Shown here: one piece after another, positions 1 to 5,422 of the stretch
Numbering within the stretch: position 1 is the stretch's first letter
Layout of the letters: each line of letters starts with the position of its first letter
Source of the DNA: JAIFWC01 sp035688135
Lineage (GTDB): Bacteria; Patescibacteriota; Saccharimonadia; Saccharimonadales; UBA10212
Length of the DNA: 8,031 nt
Direction of reading: 5' to 3'
NCBI GenBank assembly: GCA_035688135.1
Contig: DASSNG010000034.1
Coordinates: 1-8,031, forward strand
Notes under the pieces: model-generated
The model's database searches: none
Seen by the model: the letters and a program-made list of their open reading frames with translations, nothing else
What the model was told of the DNA's origin: nothing
Made by a program: the position numbers and the translations under genes

Positions 1-453
1 TTAAGGTTTGAAGCGGTACAGGAACACCAGGTAGAAGATATAGGTGAAGCCAAGCGGCGCCAGAGTGTAAATCACGCTGCGCCAGTAGCCGCCGTTAAAT
101 ACGTAAAGCTGCTGGTAGAAGATGGTGGACTGGCTTATGACATCGGCCGCCAGCAATCCGATAGCCGCGTAAATCGCGCTGTTGAACCACAAGGGCCTGC
201 CGCCTTGGCCGCGGCGATGCATAAGATAGGCGCTCAAGAAGAAGACCACGGGCGCTATGATTCCCTCTACCAGCGGAATCAGGTAAGCGCTAAGGTTGTG
301 GTTTGATGGGTACTGCCTTATCACCCAATAAGCTATAAGGGCGGCCTGCATCAGCACCGATAACACAGCCATGGTTAAGAATATTTCCTGAGTCTTAGGT
401 GTTACAGCGTAAGTTTGGACGCTCGTTTTCGTTTTGGCTTTTGCCATAAGCAT
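1..453 (-). CDS. Four-helix integral membrane protein of unknown function
   Basis: This gene encodes a 150-residue protein that I do not recognise. A basic N-terminus (residues 1-20, rich in Lys and Thr) is followed by four hydrophobic segments at roughly 24-45, 54-78, 90-112 and 125-146, ending in a short basic tail (RFKP). It is therefore very likely an inner-membrane protein with both ends on the same side, cytoplasmic by the positive-inside rule. Loops are short and no catalytic motif stands out. Two in-frame ATGs are possible, at 451-453 and 445-447. Neither has a Shine-Dalgarno site at a usable distance, so the start is uncertain by two residues. The TAA stop is the first three bases of the window. 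The gene is divergent from the plus-strand operon starting at 589, and the two share the 454-588 intergenic region. Its codons are more mixed than those of the plus-strand genes. Confidence 0.8.
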   Translation of the reverse strand: MLMAKAKTKTSVQTYAVTPKTQEIFLTMAVLSVLMQAALIAYWVIRQYPSNHNLSAYLIPLVEGIIAPVVFFLSAYLMHRRGQGGRPLWFNSAIYAAIGLLAADVISQSTIFYQQLYVFNGGYWRSVIYTLAPLGFTYIFYLVFLYRFKP

Positions 454-486
454 AAAGTTACATCAAAATTGACCGCTTGTCATCTG

Positions 487-515
487 TTGATAATTCACTC
501 CTTTTGTTGTAAAAT
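487..515 (+). promoter_or_regulatory. Sigma70-type promoter for the plus-strand small-gene operon
   Basis: A -35 element TTGATA (487-492) and a -10 element TAAAAT (510-515) are separated by exactly 17 bases. Each matches the sigma70 consensus at five of six positions. The predicted transcript would start near 522, leaving a leader of about 67 bases before the first ATG at 589. The leader contains a short stem, TCGGC/GCCGA with loop TGGC. The promoter points into the three-gene operon and away from the membrane protein gene at 1-453. It is inferred from sequence only. Confidence 0.65.
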
Positions 516-588
516 ATATGCGTAAGTTTCGGGCTGGCTTTCGGCTGGCGCCGAGGCTTGTCCTTTCCCTTATACGAGGAGGAAGCGC

Positions 589-690
589 ATGAAGCTCAGC
601 CGGCAGGCCTCCATGTTCCTGTGGGGTCTGTTCTTCACGCTTGTCGCGGCAGGCTGCATCATCGGCCTGTTCCTGGGCAAGCACATCTGA
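589..690 (+). CDS. 33-residue single-pass membrane miniprotein
   Basis: This small gene encodes 33 residues, starting MKLSRQASMF and ending LFLGKHI. A short basic N-terminus (Lys2, Arg5) precedes one continuous hydrophobic stretch at about residues 9-29, so a single transmembrane helix with its N-terminus in the cytoplasm is likely. VAAGC (Cys23) loosely resembles a lipobox, but only ten residues follow and they are mostly hydrophobic, so a lipoprotein is unlikely. The case for a real gene rests on a perfect AGGAGG Shine-Dalgarno site (577-582) six bases before the ATG, a good promoter upstream, G or C at the third position in 30 of 33 codons, and a TGA stop 14 bases before the next start. 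It is the first gene of a three-gene operon. No function can be assigned. Confidence 0.7.
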   Translation: MKLSRQASMFLWGLFFTLVAAGCIIGLFLGKHI

Positions 691-694
691 CCGG

Positions 695-700
695 AAGGAG
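695..700 (+). promoter_or_regulatory. Shine-Dalgarno site deciding a GTG start
   Basis: AAGGAG lies four bases before the GTG at 705-707 and just after the TGA stop of the upstream miniprotein. The open frame runs further upstream (an ATG exists at 558), but that would overlap the miniprotein gene in another frame and would lack a comparable site. GTG at 705 is therefore preferred. Confidence 0.6.
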
Positions 701-704
701 CGAG

Positions 705-1082
705 GTGCCACAGGAAAAACTCATTCTGAAAGGCAACTGCCAGGAGCCGGGCTGCACCAAGCGGGCCCGGCACCTTCGGGGCTATGCCGACATCCGCGTG
801 GCCTGGACCGACTACGTCATCAAGGCCTATTGCGGCGAGCACACACGCAAGCACGATGAGCGCTACGGCGTGTTCGTGCAAGAACTGCCGGCCGACAACC
901 CCCGGCACCTGATTCCGGCGAGCAGCGTGCTCACTGCGAACCAGCGGGCGGCCCGGATGGCTGCCGAGCAGGAGACCTACGAGCTGGCGCTCAAGCGCGG
1001 CGAACAGCCGCCGGAGCGCCCGGAGCGTGAGGCTCTGCAGCGGCGCAACGCCGCCGCCCCACGCGTCGTTCAGCTGAGCTGA
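705..1082 (+). CDS. Hypothetical protein with a putative Cys/His zinc-binding cluster
   Basis: From a GTG start this gene encodes 125 residues. The N-terminal half has a CQEPGC motif (Cys12, Cys17) followed by YCGEHTRKH (Cys43, His46, His50). This C-x4-C ... C-x2-H arrangement resembles small zinc-binding modules, such as those in phage-type and HNH-adjacent proteins, but no catalytic histidine-asparagine motif is evident. The C-terminal half (about 75-125) is charged and probably helical at first (TANQRAARMAAEQE), then rich in Pro, Glu and Arg and probably disordered. The protein is soluble, with no signal peptide or membrane segment. It sits 14 bases after the miniprotein and 17 bases before the next gene, so the three are very likely co-transcribed. 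Codons end mostly in G or C. Zinc binding is an inference from the Cys/His pattern, and I do not recognise the family. Confidence 0.72.
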   Translation: MPQEKLILKGNCQEPGCTKRARHLRGYADIRVAWTDYVIKAYCGEHTRKHDERYGVFVQELPADNPRHLIPASSVLTANQRAARMAAEQETYELALKRGEQPPERPEREALQRRNAAAPRVVQLS

Positions 1083-1085
1083 CCG

Positions 1086-1092
1086 AAAGGAG
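1086..1092 (+). promoter_or_regulatory. Strong Shine-Dalgarno site of the third operon gene
   Basis: AAAGGAG sits seven bases before the ATG at 1100 and four bases after the previous stop codon. It fixes the start of the 161-residue protein and supports translation as a separate operon gene. Confidence 0.65.
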
Positions 1093-1099
1093 ACGCGCC

Positions 1100-1585
1100 A
1101 TGGACGACCCCCCCGTCACATGCGTGCTGTACGGCCCCGACGACAAGGTCGCGGGCATCGTTTACGGCGATGATTCCCCCATCACCGCCCGCACGGACTG
1201 CAACTACTACGACGGCTACTGCGTCATCAGCTGCTACCCCGAATCGCCGGCCGGCTGGTTCGGAAAGCTGATGCACCGCCTGTCGCCGCCGCCCATGAAG
1301 GTGACAGTGGTGCAGACGGGTTCTGAAGGCGAGCTTGATGAGGACTGGTGCAGCCACCTCACCCGCGAGCTCACCCGGCACCTGGGCTTCGGGGCCGTCC
1401 GGGAGATGGTCATGGACTACTCCCCGGGCCAGCCATGGACCGTGGCTATGGAGCTGAGCTCCGGCAACTACGGCCCGAATATCGAAGCGCGCATCCGCAG
1501 CTCTGTCGACTGGATCCTGGAGAACTACCGCGCCGAGATGATGGGGGGTCCCGGCGATGACCCGGTATCAGGACCGGACGATTGA
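1100..1585 (+). CDS. Hypothetical acidic, cysteine-containing protein
   Basis: This gene encodes a 161-residue soluble protein that I do not recognise. The N-terminal part (about 7-48) looks like short beta strands separated by Asp/Gly turns. It carries Cys8, Cys34, Cys41 and Cys45, the last three clustered in a Tyr-rich segment (DCNYYDGYCVISCYP). Cys84 starts a helical stretch, CSHLTRELTRHLGF. A WTVAMELSSGNYGPN segment (113-127) precedes a helix (129-146) and an acidic, Gly/Pro-rich tail ending GPDD. The cysteines could bind a metal or form disulfides, but they follow no pattern I can name. The start is supported by AAAGGAG seven bases upstream, and the TGA stop lies about 80 bases before a strong terminator. 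It is the last convincing gene of the operon. Asp, Gly and Pro enrichment and G/C-ending codons match its two upstream neighbours and differ from the nrd and fts genes. Confidence 0.72.
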   Translation: MDDPPVTCVLYGPDDKVAGIVYGDDSPITARTDCNYYDGYCVISCYPESPAGWFGKLMHRLSPPPMKVTVVQTGSEGELDEDWCSHLTRELTRHLGFGAVREMVMDYSPGQPWTVAMELSSGNYGPNIEARIRSSVDWILENYRAEMMGGPGDDPVSGPDD

Positions 1586-1614
1586 TGCCCGTCCTCCGGA
1601 AGTCCCTGGCAAAC

Positions 1615-1626
1615 CTGCCCGGGCAG
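1615..1626. repeat. 12-base perfect palindrome
   Basis: CTGCCCGGGCAG is its own reverse complement and lies 29 bases after the stop of the last operon gene. It overlaps the first two bases of the 14-bp hairpin that follows, so the two folds compete. It could be a protein-binding site or part of the RNA 3' end. Confidence 0.5.
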
Positions 1627-1661
1627 CCCCATTAGAGACCGCAAGTTTCTCTGATGGGGCT
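1625..1661 (+). other. Long 14-bp hairpin at the operon 3' end
   Basis: Bases 1625-1638 pair with 1648-1661 (AGCCCCAT with ATGGGGCT, then one T-G wobble, then AGAGA with TCTCT) around a 9-base loop. No T run follows on either strand, so it is not a canonical intrinsic terminator by itself. Immediately upstream of the true terminator it may protect the 3' end of the operon RNA from exonucleases. Confidence 0.55.
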
Positions 1662-1663
1662 CT

Positions 1664-1709
1664 AGCGCCAAGGGCGCGGCTTATGCCCTGCCGCCCGCGG
1701 CGCTTTTTT
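1664..1709 (+). terminator. Intrinsic terminator of the plus-strand operon
   Basis: AGCGCC (1664-1669) pairs with GGCGCT (1699-1704). Inside, CGGC (1677-1680) pairs with GCCG (1690-1693), flanked by further G-C pairs with a bulge. The stem runs directly into six T residues (1704-1709). This is a classic GC-rich stem plus U tract for transcription on the plus strand, ending the operon that starts at 589. Confidence 0.75.
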
Positions 1710-1732
1710 AATTTATTTTATGAAATAGAAAT

Positions 1733-1760
1733 AGAAAAAGACCCCTCTGGGTCTTTTTCT
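1733..1760. terminator. Bidirectional terminator between the convergent operon and nrdJ
   Basis: AGAAAAAGACCC (1733-1744) pairs perfectly with GGGTCTTTTTCT (1749-1760) around a CTCT loop, giving a 12-bp stem. Its A-rich and T-rich arms supply a U tract in either direction. On the minus strand it begins about 20 bases after the nrdJ stop codon and is the likely terminator of nrdJ. On the plus strand it backs up the terminator at 1664-1709. Confidence 0.8.
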
Positions 1761-1779
1761 TTCCGGCCAAGATATCTTT

Positions 1780-4620
1780 TTAGCTGCAGCCGGTGGTGCT
1801 GCCGCAGCTGGTGCACACGTAGCACGTGCCGCTGCGCTGTGTCTGGTTGCCGCAGTTAAAGCACATCGGCGCGGAGTCGTCTTGGCGGGCCTGCTTTTTG
1901 GCGGGCTTGTCGCCTAGCTCCAGCGAGGTACTGGCGGTTGCTATCGAGGCCGCCAGGTTAGCCGTTTCCGTGACATCATCCTTGCCGATTCCCTGTTCGG
2001 CGGCGGCTACCTCTTGTTCGACTTCGGCTTCGTCCAGCAGGCTGGCCTGGCCCGAAGGCATGTCATCCAGGGTGGCAAGCCCGACTTCCAGCTGGTCGTC
2101 AAAGGACAGATAGGTCTTGCCCAGGCGGCGGAAGATGTAATCGATTATCGAGCTGGCGGTGCGGATATCCGGGTCGTCGGTGACGCCGGACGGAGCAAAG
2201 CTGGTGTTAGTGAAGTTACGGATGTAATTCTTCAGCGGAACGCCGAACTGCAGGCCGTGGCTGACGCTGATGGCGAAGGCGTCCATGACACCCCGCAGGG
2301 TGCTGCCCATCTTGGCGATGGATATGAACAGTTCGCCGGGCGTACCGTCCTCGTATTCACCCACCGTCAGATAAGCGCGGGTGCCGCCAACGGTGAATTT
2401 AAAGGTCTTGGAGTTACGGATCTTGGGCAGCTCGCGGCGGATAGGACCGCGCGGTACCAGGTTCTCTATGGCCGTAGCCATCACCTGGGCCGGGGTTTCG
2501 GCCACCGGAGCGTCCAGGGCGGGCTCCTCGTCTTTCTTGTCCTTCTTAGCCATGGACAGCGGCTGGGCCACCTTGCAGTTGTCGCGGTAGATAGCCACCG
2601 CCTTAAGACCCAGTTTCCAGGCCTGCATATGCAGCTCTTCTACTTCTTCGACGGTAACTTCTTCGGGCATGTTGACGGTTTTTGAAATAGCGCCGGACAG
2701 GAATGGCTGGACAGCGCTCATCATCTTGACGTGGCCCATGTAGTGGATGGCGTTGTCGCCCATGCTGCAGGAGAATACCGGCAGGTGCTCTTCCTTAAGA
2801 TGGGGGGCGCCCACGATGGTCTTTTCGATGTCTATGTAGCTGACGATATCGTCTATCTGGCCGCGGTTGTAGCCAAGGGCCTTAAGAGCCCGCGGAACGG
2901 TCTGGTTGACTATAAACATCGTACCGCCGCCGACCAGTTTCTTGACCTTGGTCAGTCCCAGGTCGGGCTCGATGCCGGTGGTGTCGCAGTCCATCATCAG
3001 GCCGATGGTGCCGGTAGGTGCCAGCAGCGTGGCCTGGCTGTTGCGGACGCCGTAGCGCTCGCCCAGCTCCACCGCCTCATCCCAAGAGGCCGCGGCGGCG
3101 CTCAGCAGTTCTTCGCTTACCATGGACGGGTCGATTTTCTTGACTTCGTCGCGGTGCATGCGCAGCACGTTATTCATGCCTTCGCGGTCCTTGTGGTAGC
3201 CGGCGAACGGCCCCACCACTTTGGCGATACGGGCGCTGGTGGCATAGGCGTGGCCGGTCATCAGGGCGGTGATAGCGGCGGCTTGGGCGCGGCCCTCATC
3301 GCTGTCGTACGGCAGGCCCTGGGCCATCAGCAGCGCGCCCAGGTTGGCATAGCCCAGGCCCAGTTCGCGGTAAGCGCGGGCGTTCTTGGTGATGCTTTTG
3401 GTCGGATATTCGCTGTAGCCTACCAGGATTTCCTGGGCCGTGAACATGATTTCCACGGTGTGCTTGAAAGCTTCCACGTCAAAGCTGAAATCGTCGTTTA
3501 AGTACTCGAGCAGGTTGATGGAGGCCAGGTTGCAGGCCGAGTTATTCAGGTGCATGTACTCGCTGCAGGGGTTGGAGCCCTGGATACGGCCGGCGTTAGG
3601 CGTGGTGTGCCAGCGGTTGATGGTGGTGTCGAACTGCATGCCGGGGTCGGCGCATTCCCACGCCGCTTCGGCGATCTGCCGGAAAATATCGCGGGCCCGG
3701 ACGGTCTCTAAAGCCTCGCCGGTTGTCACGGCTTTCAGATCCCAATCGTCGTCATTTTGTACGGCTTTCATAAAGTCGTCGGTCACCCGCACCGAGTTAT
3801 TGGCGTTCTGGTACTGGACGCTGTAGCTGTCCTTGCCATCCAAAGTCATGTCAAAGCCGGCCTGCTCAAGCACGCGGGCTTTACGCTCTTCTATAGCCTT
3901 GCACCATATGAAGTCCTGGACGTCCGGATGGTCGGCATTCATGATGACCATCTTGGCCGCGCGGCGGGTCTTGCCGCCGGACTTGATGGCTCCGGCGCTG
4001 GCGTCGGCGCCGCGCATGAAGCTCAAAGGACCGCTGGCGGTGCCGGCGGACTTGCCCAAAGGCTCTTTGGATGAGCGCAGGGTGGACACATTGATGCCGC
4101 TGCCGCTGCCGCCCTTGAATATCATTCCCTCTTCGGCATACCAGTTCAGGATGGCCGGCATGGTGTCTTCTACGGCCAGGATGAAGCAGGCGCTGGCCTG
4201 CTGGCTGCGCTCACGCACGCCGATATTGAACCATACCGGGCTGTTAAAGGCCGCCCGCTGGGTTGCCAGGATGTATTTAAGCTCTTCGCGGAAATCCTCG
4301 GCTTCGGCGTCGGATACGAAGTAGCCTTCCTGGGAGCCGGTGCGGGTAATGGTGTCCGCCACCCGGTCTATAAGTTTCTTTAATGAATCTTCGCGCTCTT
4401 TAGTGCCGGGGGTGCCGGTAAAGTATTTCTGGGCGACGATGTTGATGGCGTTCAGGCTCCAGCCTTCCGGGAACTCTACGTCTTTTTGTTCGAACACGGC
4501 TTTGCCGGTCATGGGGTTGACGATGGCGCTGTCGCGCTTCACCCAATTCAAAGCGTCGTAAGCCTTGCTCTTTGGCTTGGTGAATACCCGCCTTACGTTT
4601 TGTTTGGTTGCTTGCGCCAT
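1780..4620 (-). CDS. nrdJ: Adenosylcobalamin-dependent (class II) ribonucleotide reductase
   Basis: NrdJ reduces ribonucleotides to deoxyribonucleotides in the cytoplasm, using a thiyl radical generated from adenosylcobalamin. The 946-residue protein shows the family layout. GGSGSGINVSTLRSS (170-184) lies in the N-terminal barrel region. The catalytic Asn350-Cys352-Glu354 triad is in NPCSE. Cys145 and Cys363 fit the redox pair, since Cys363 lies 11 residues after the radical Cys as in the Thermotoga enzyme. PTGTIG is at 535-540. A TSCPD-type domain spans about 735-835. An Ala/Glu/Asp-rich linker (about 850-915) leads to a C-terminal Cys tail (Cys920, 923, 933, 936, 939, 945; ending TTGCS) that likely re-reduces the active site. 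No intein or frameshift is seen. The ATG has GAGGGG ten bases upstream (4631-4636). It follows nrdR by 169 bases. Any separate promoter is unclear, and no cobalamin riboswitch was recognised. Confidence 0.97.
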   Translation of the reverse strand: MAQATKQNVRRVFTKPKSKAYDALNWVKRDSAIVNPMTGKAVFEQKDVEFPEGWSLNAINIVAQKYFTGTPGTKEREDSLKKLIDRVADTITRTGSQEGYFVSDAEAEDFREELKYILATQRAAFNSPVWFNIGVRERSQQASACFILAVEDTMPAILNWYAEEGMIFKGGSGSGINVSTLRSSKEPLGKSAGTASGPLSFMRGADASAGAIKSGGKTRRAAKMVIMNADHPDVQDFIWCKAIEERKARVLEQAGFDMTLDGKDSYSVQYQNANNSVRVTDDFMKAVQNDDDWDLKAVTTGEALETVRARDIFRQIAEAAWECADPGMQFDTTINRWHTTPNAGRIQGSNPCSEYMHLNNSACNLASINLLEYLNDDFSFDVEAFKHTVEIMFTAQEILVGYSEYPTKSITKNARAYRELGLGYANLGALLMAQGLPYDSDEGRAQAAAITALMTGHAYATSARIAKVVGPFAGYHKDREGMNNVLRMHRDEVKKIDPSMVSEELLSAAAASWDEAVELGERYGVRNSQATLLAPTGTIGLMMDCDTTGIEPDLGLTKVKKLVGGGTMFIVNQTVPRALKALGYNRGQIDDIVSYIDIEKTIVGAPHLKEEHLPVFSCSMGDNAIHYMGHVKMMSAVQPFLSGAISKTVNMPEEVTVEEVEELHMQAWKLGLKAVAIYRDNCKVAQPLSMAKKDKKDEEPALDAPVAETPAQVMATAIENLVPRGPIRRELPKIRNSKTFKFTVGGTRAYLTVGEYEDGTPGELFISIAKMGSTLRGVMDAFAISVSHGLQFGVPLKNYIRNFTNTSFAPSGVTDDPDIRTASSIIDYIFRRLGKTYLSFDDQLEVGLATLDDMPSGQASLLDEAEVEQEVAAAEQGIGKDDVTETANLAASIATASTSLELGDKPAKKQARQDDSAPMCFNCGNQTQRSGTCYVCTSCGSTTGCS

Positions 4621-4789
4621 GATTTTCTAACCCCTCTCTTACTTGTTTTTAGTTTATTTTTGGATTTTTTATTTGCTGAGCTTTGTCTGGGACGCTACTT
4701 AACCTAAGGTAACGCCACCCTTTGCTCCCTATGGTACTTACATCATAAATACTTAAGGCAGCAAATGGCTACTTCATTTTTTGAAATTT
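4621..4789. other. nrdR-nrdJ intergenic region with TACTT repeats
   Basis: This 169-base, largely A/T-rich gap has no gene. TACTT occurs four times on the plus strand (starting at 4696, 4735, 4750 and 4770), three times extended to TACTTA. Seen from nrdJ these read AAGTA. There is no B12 box, no clear NrdR box and no obvious terminator after nrdR. One stretch, ACGCTAC at 4692-4698, matches half of the NrdR-like box upstream of nrdR. It presumably forms the nrdJ leader. Confidence 0.35.
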
Positions 4790-5278
4790 TTATTTCGCAG
4801 TTTGCTTTTTGGGCGCCGGTGCTTCTTTGCTTTCGCGGATCCGGTTCAGCTCCCGCTCGAAGCTGGAGATATCGCGGAACTTGCGGTAAACGCTGGCAAA
4901 GCGCACGTAGGCCACCTCGTTCAGCTTTGGCAGGTAGGCCATCACCAGCTCGCCGATATCGGTGCTGGAAACTTCCGGCTCGCCGCGGCCGTAAAGGTCG
5001 CGCTCTATCTGCGCCACGAAGCTTTCCAGCTGCAGGTTGGTCACGGAAGTCTTTTCCGTGGCGTGCTGCAGGCCCTGGAGCAGCTTTTCGCGGCTGAACA
5101 GCTGGCGGTTGCCGTTACGCTTGATAACCACCAGGCTGGGGCGCTCCAGGCGCTCGTAAGTCGTGAAACGGTAGCCGCAGTTTAAGCATTCGCGGCGGCG
5201 GCGAATAGCGTCGTTATCGGCGACGTCTCTTGATTCCACTACCTTATTGTCTAAGCTTCCGCAGCGCTGGCATTTCAC
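4790..5278 (-). CDS. nrdR: Transcriptional repressor NrdR
   Basis: NrdR senses the ATP/dATP balance and represses ribonucleotide reductase genes when dATP is plentiful. The 162-residue protein has the full family architecture. An N-terminal zinc ribbon uses Cys3, Cys6, Cys31 and Cys34 (MKCQRC ... CLNC), with the basic RRRR run (26-29) typical of the DNA-binding part. The ATP-cone spans about 49-139, opening with VVIKRNGNRQLFSREKL and closing with VAYVRFASVYRKF. A short Lys/Pro-rich tail follows. The start is GTG at 5276-5278, which gives the canonical MKCxxC beginning; AGGGG lies ten bases upstream (5289-5293). The gene lies between ftsZ and nrdJ, its evident target, and a NrdR-box-like site stands 43 bases upstream of its start. 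Confidence 0.97.
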   Translation of the reverse strand: MKCQRCGSLDNKVVESRDVADNDAIRRRRECLNCGYRFTTYERLERPSLVVIKRNGNRQLFSREKLLQGLQHATEKTSVTNLQLESFVAQIERDLYGRGEPEVSSTDIGELVMAYLPKLNEVAYVRFASVYRKFRDISSFERELNRIRESKEAPAPKKQTAK

Positions 5279-5320
5279 TTCTTATTTACCCCTGTTAACA
5301 AACTTTTATTTAATGTGCGG

Positions 5321-5336
5321 CCACTATATGTAGCGT
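5321..5336 (-). promoter_or_regulatory. Putative NrdR box upstream of nrdR
   Basis: CCACTATATGTAGCGT agrees with the remembered NrdR-box consensus acaCwAtATaTwGwgt at 13 of 16 positions, including the C-w-A-t-A-T core and the pairing G. It lies 43 bases upstream of the nrdR GTG, where repressor binding would block transcription. NrdR boxes usually come in pairs. A poorer partner (10 of 16) starts 33 bases away at 5354, slightly more than the usual 31-32. Confidence 0.55.
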
Positions 5337-5353
5337 TCGTGACATTAATATTA

Positions 5354-5369
5354 ACGCCATGCATAGCGC
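5354..5369 (-). promoter_or_regulatory. Possible second, degenerate NrdR box
   Basis: The 16 bases here match the NrdR-box consensus at about 10 positions and share CATAGCG-like sequence with the better box. The gap between the two sites is 17 bases and includes a TTAATATTAA palindrome (5345-5354). The pairing makes it worth listing, but on its own the match would not be convincing. Confidence 0.28.
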
Positions 5370-5422
5370 ATACGCAAGCGGATTTTTGCCGTAATTTTGA
5401 CAAGGATTTTACACTTTTGGAG

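Noticed and set aside
463..504. A possible leader peptide (ending MTSGQF) upstream of the membrane protein gene, with AAAGGAG nearby.
   Set aside because: The AAAGGAG is adjacent to a GTG or 14 bases from the ATG, neither usable, and no attenuator structure follows.
667..690. The miniprotein as a lipoprotein, based on the VAAGC sequence.
   Set aside because: Only ten mostly hydrophobic residues follow the Cys, leaving no mature domain; a simple transmembrane helix explains it better.
1585..1635. A 16-codon frame whose ATG overlaps the TGA of the 161-residue gene, and a longer frame from 1557.
   Set aside because: The first is too short and runs into the 14-bp hairpin; the second runs through two terminators. 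Neither has a good ribosome-binding site or coding-like composition.
2014..3501. Long plus-strand open frames opposite nrdJ, and similar ones opposite ftsZ (5892-6659) and ftsA (6865-7767).
   Set aside because: They are antisense shadows of well-identified genes, with implausible compositions and no initiation signals.
4621..4789. A cobalamin riboswitch upstream of the B12-dependent nrdJ.
   Set aside because: No B12 box or the conserved flanking elements could be found on the coding strand.
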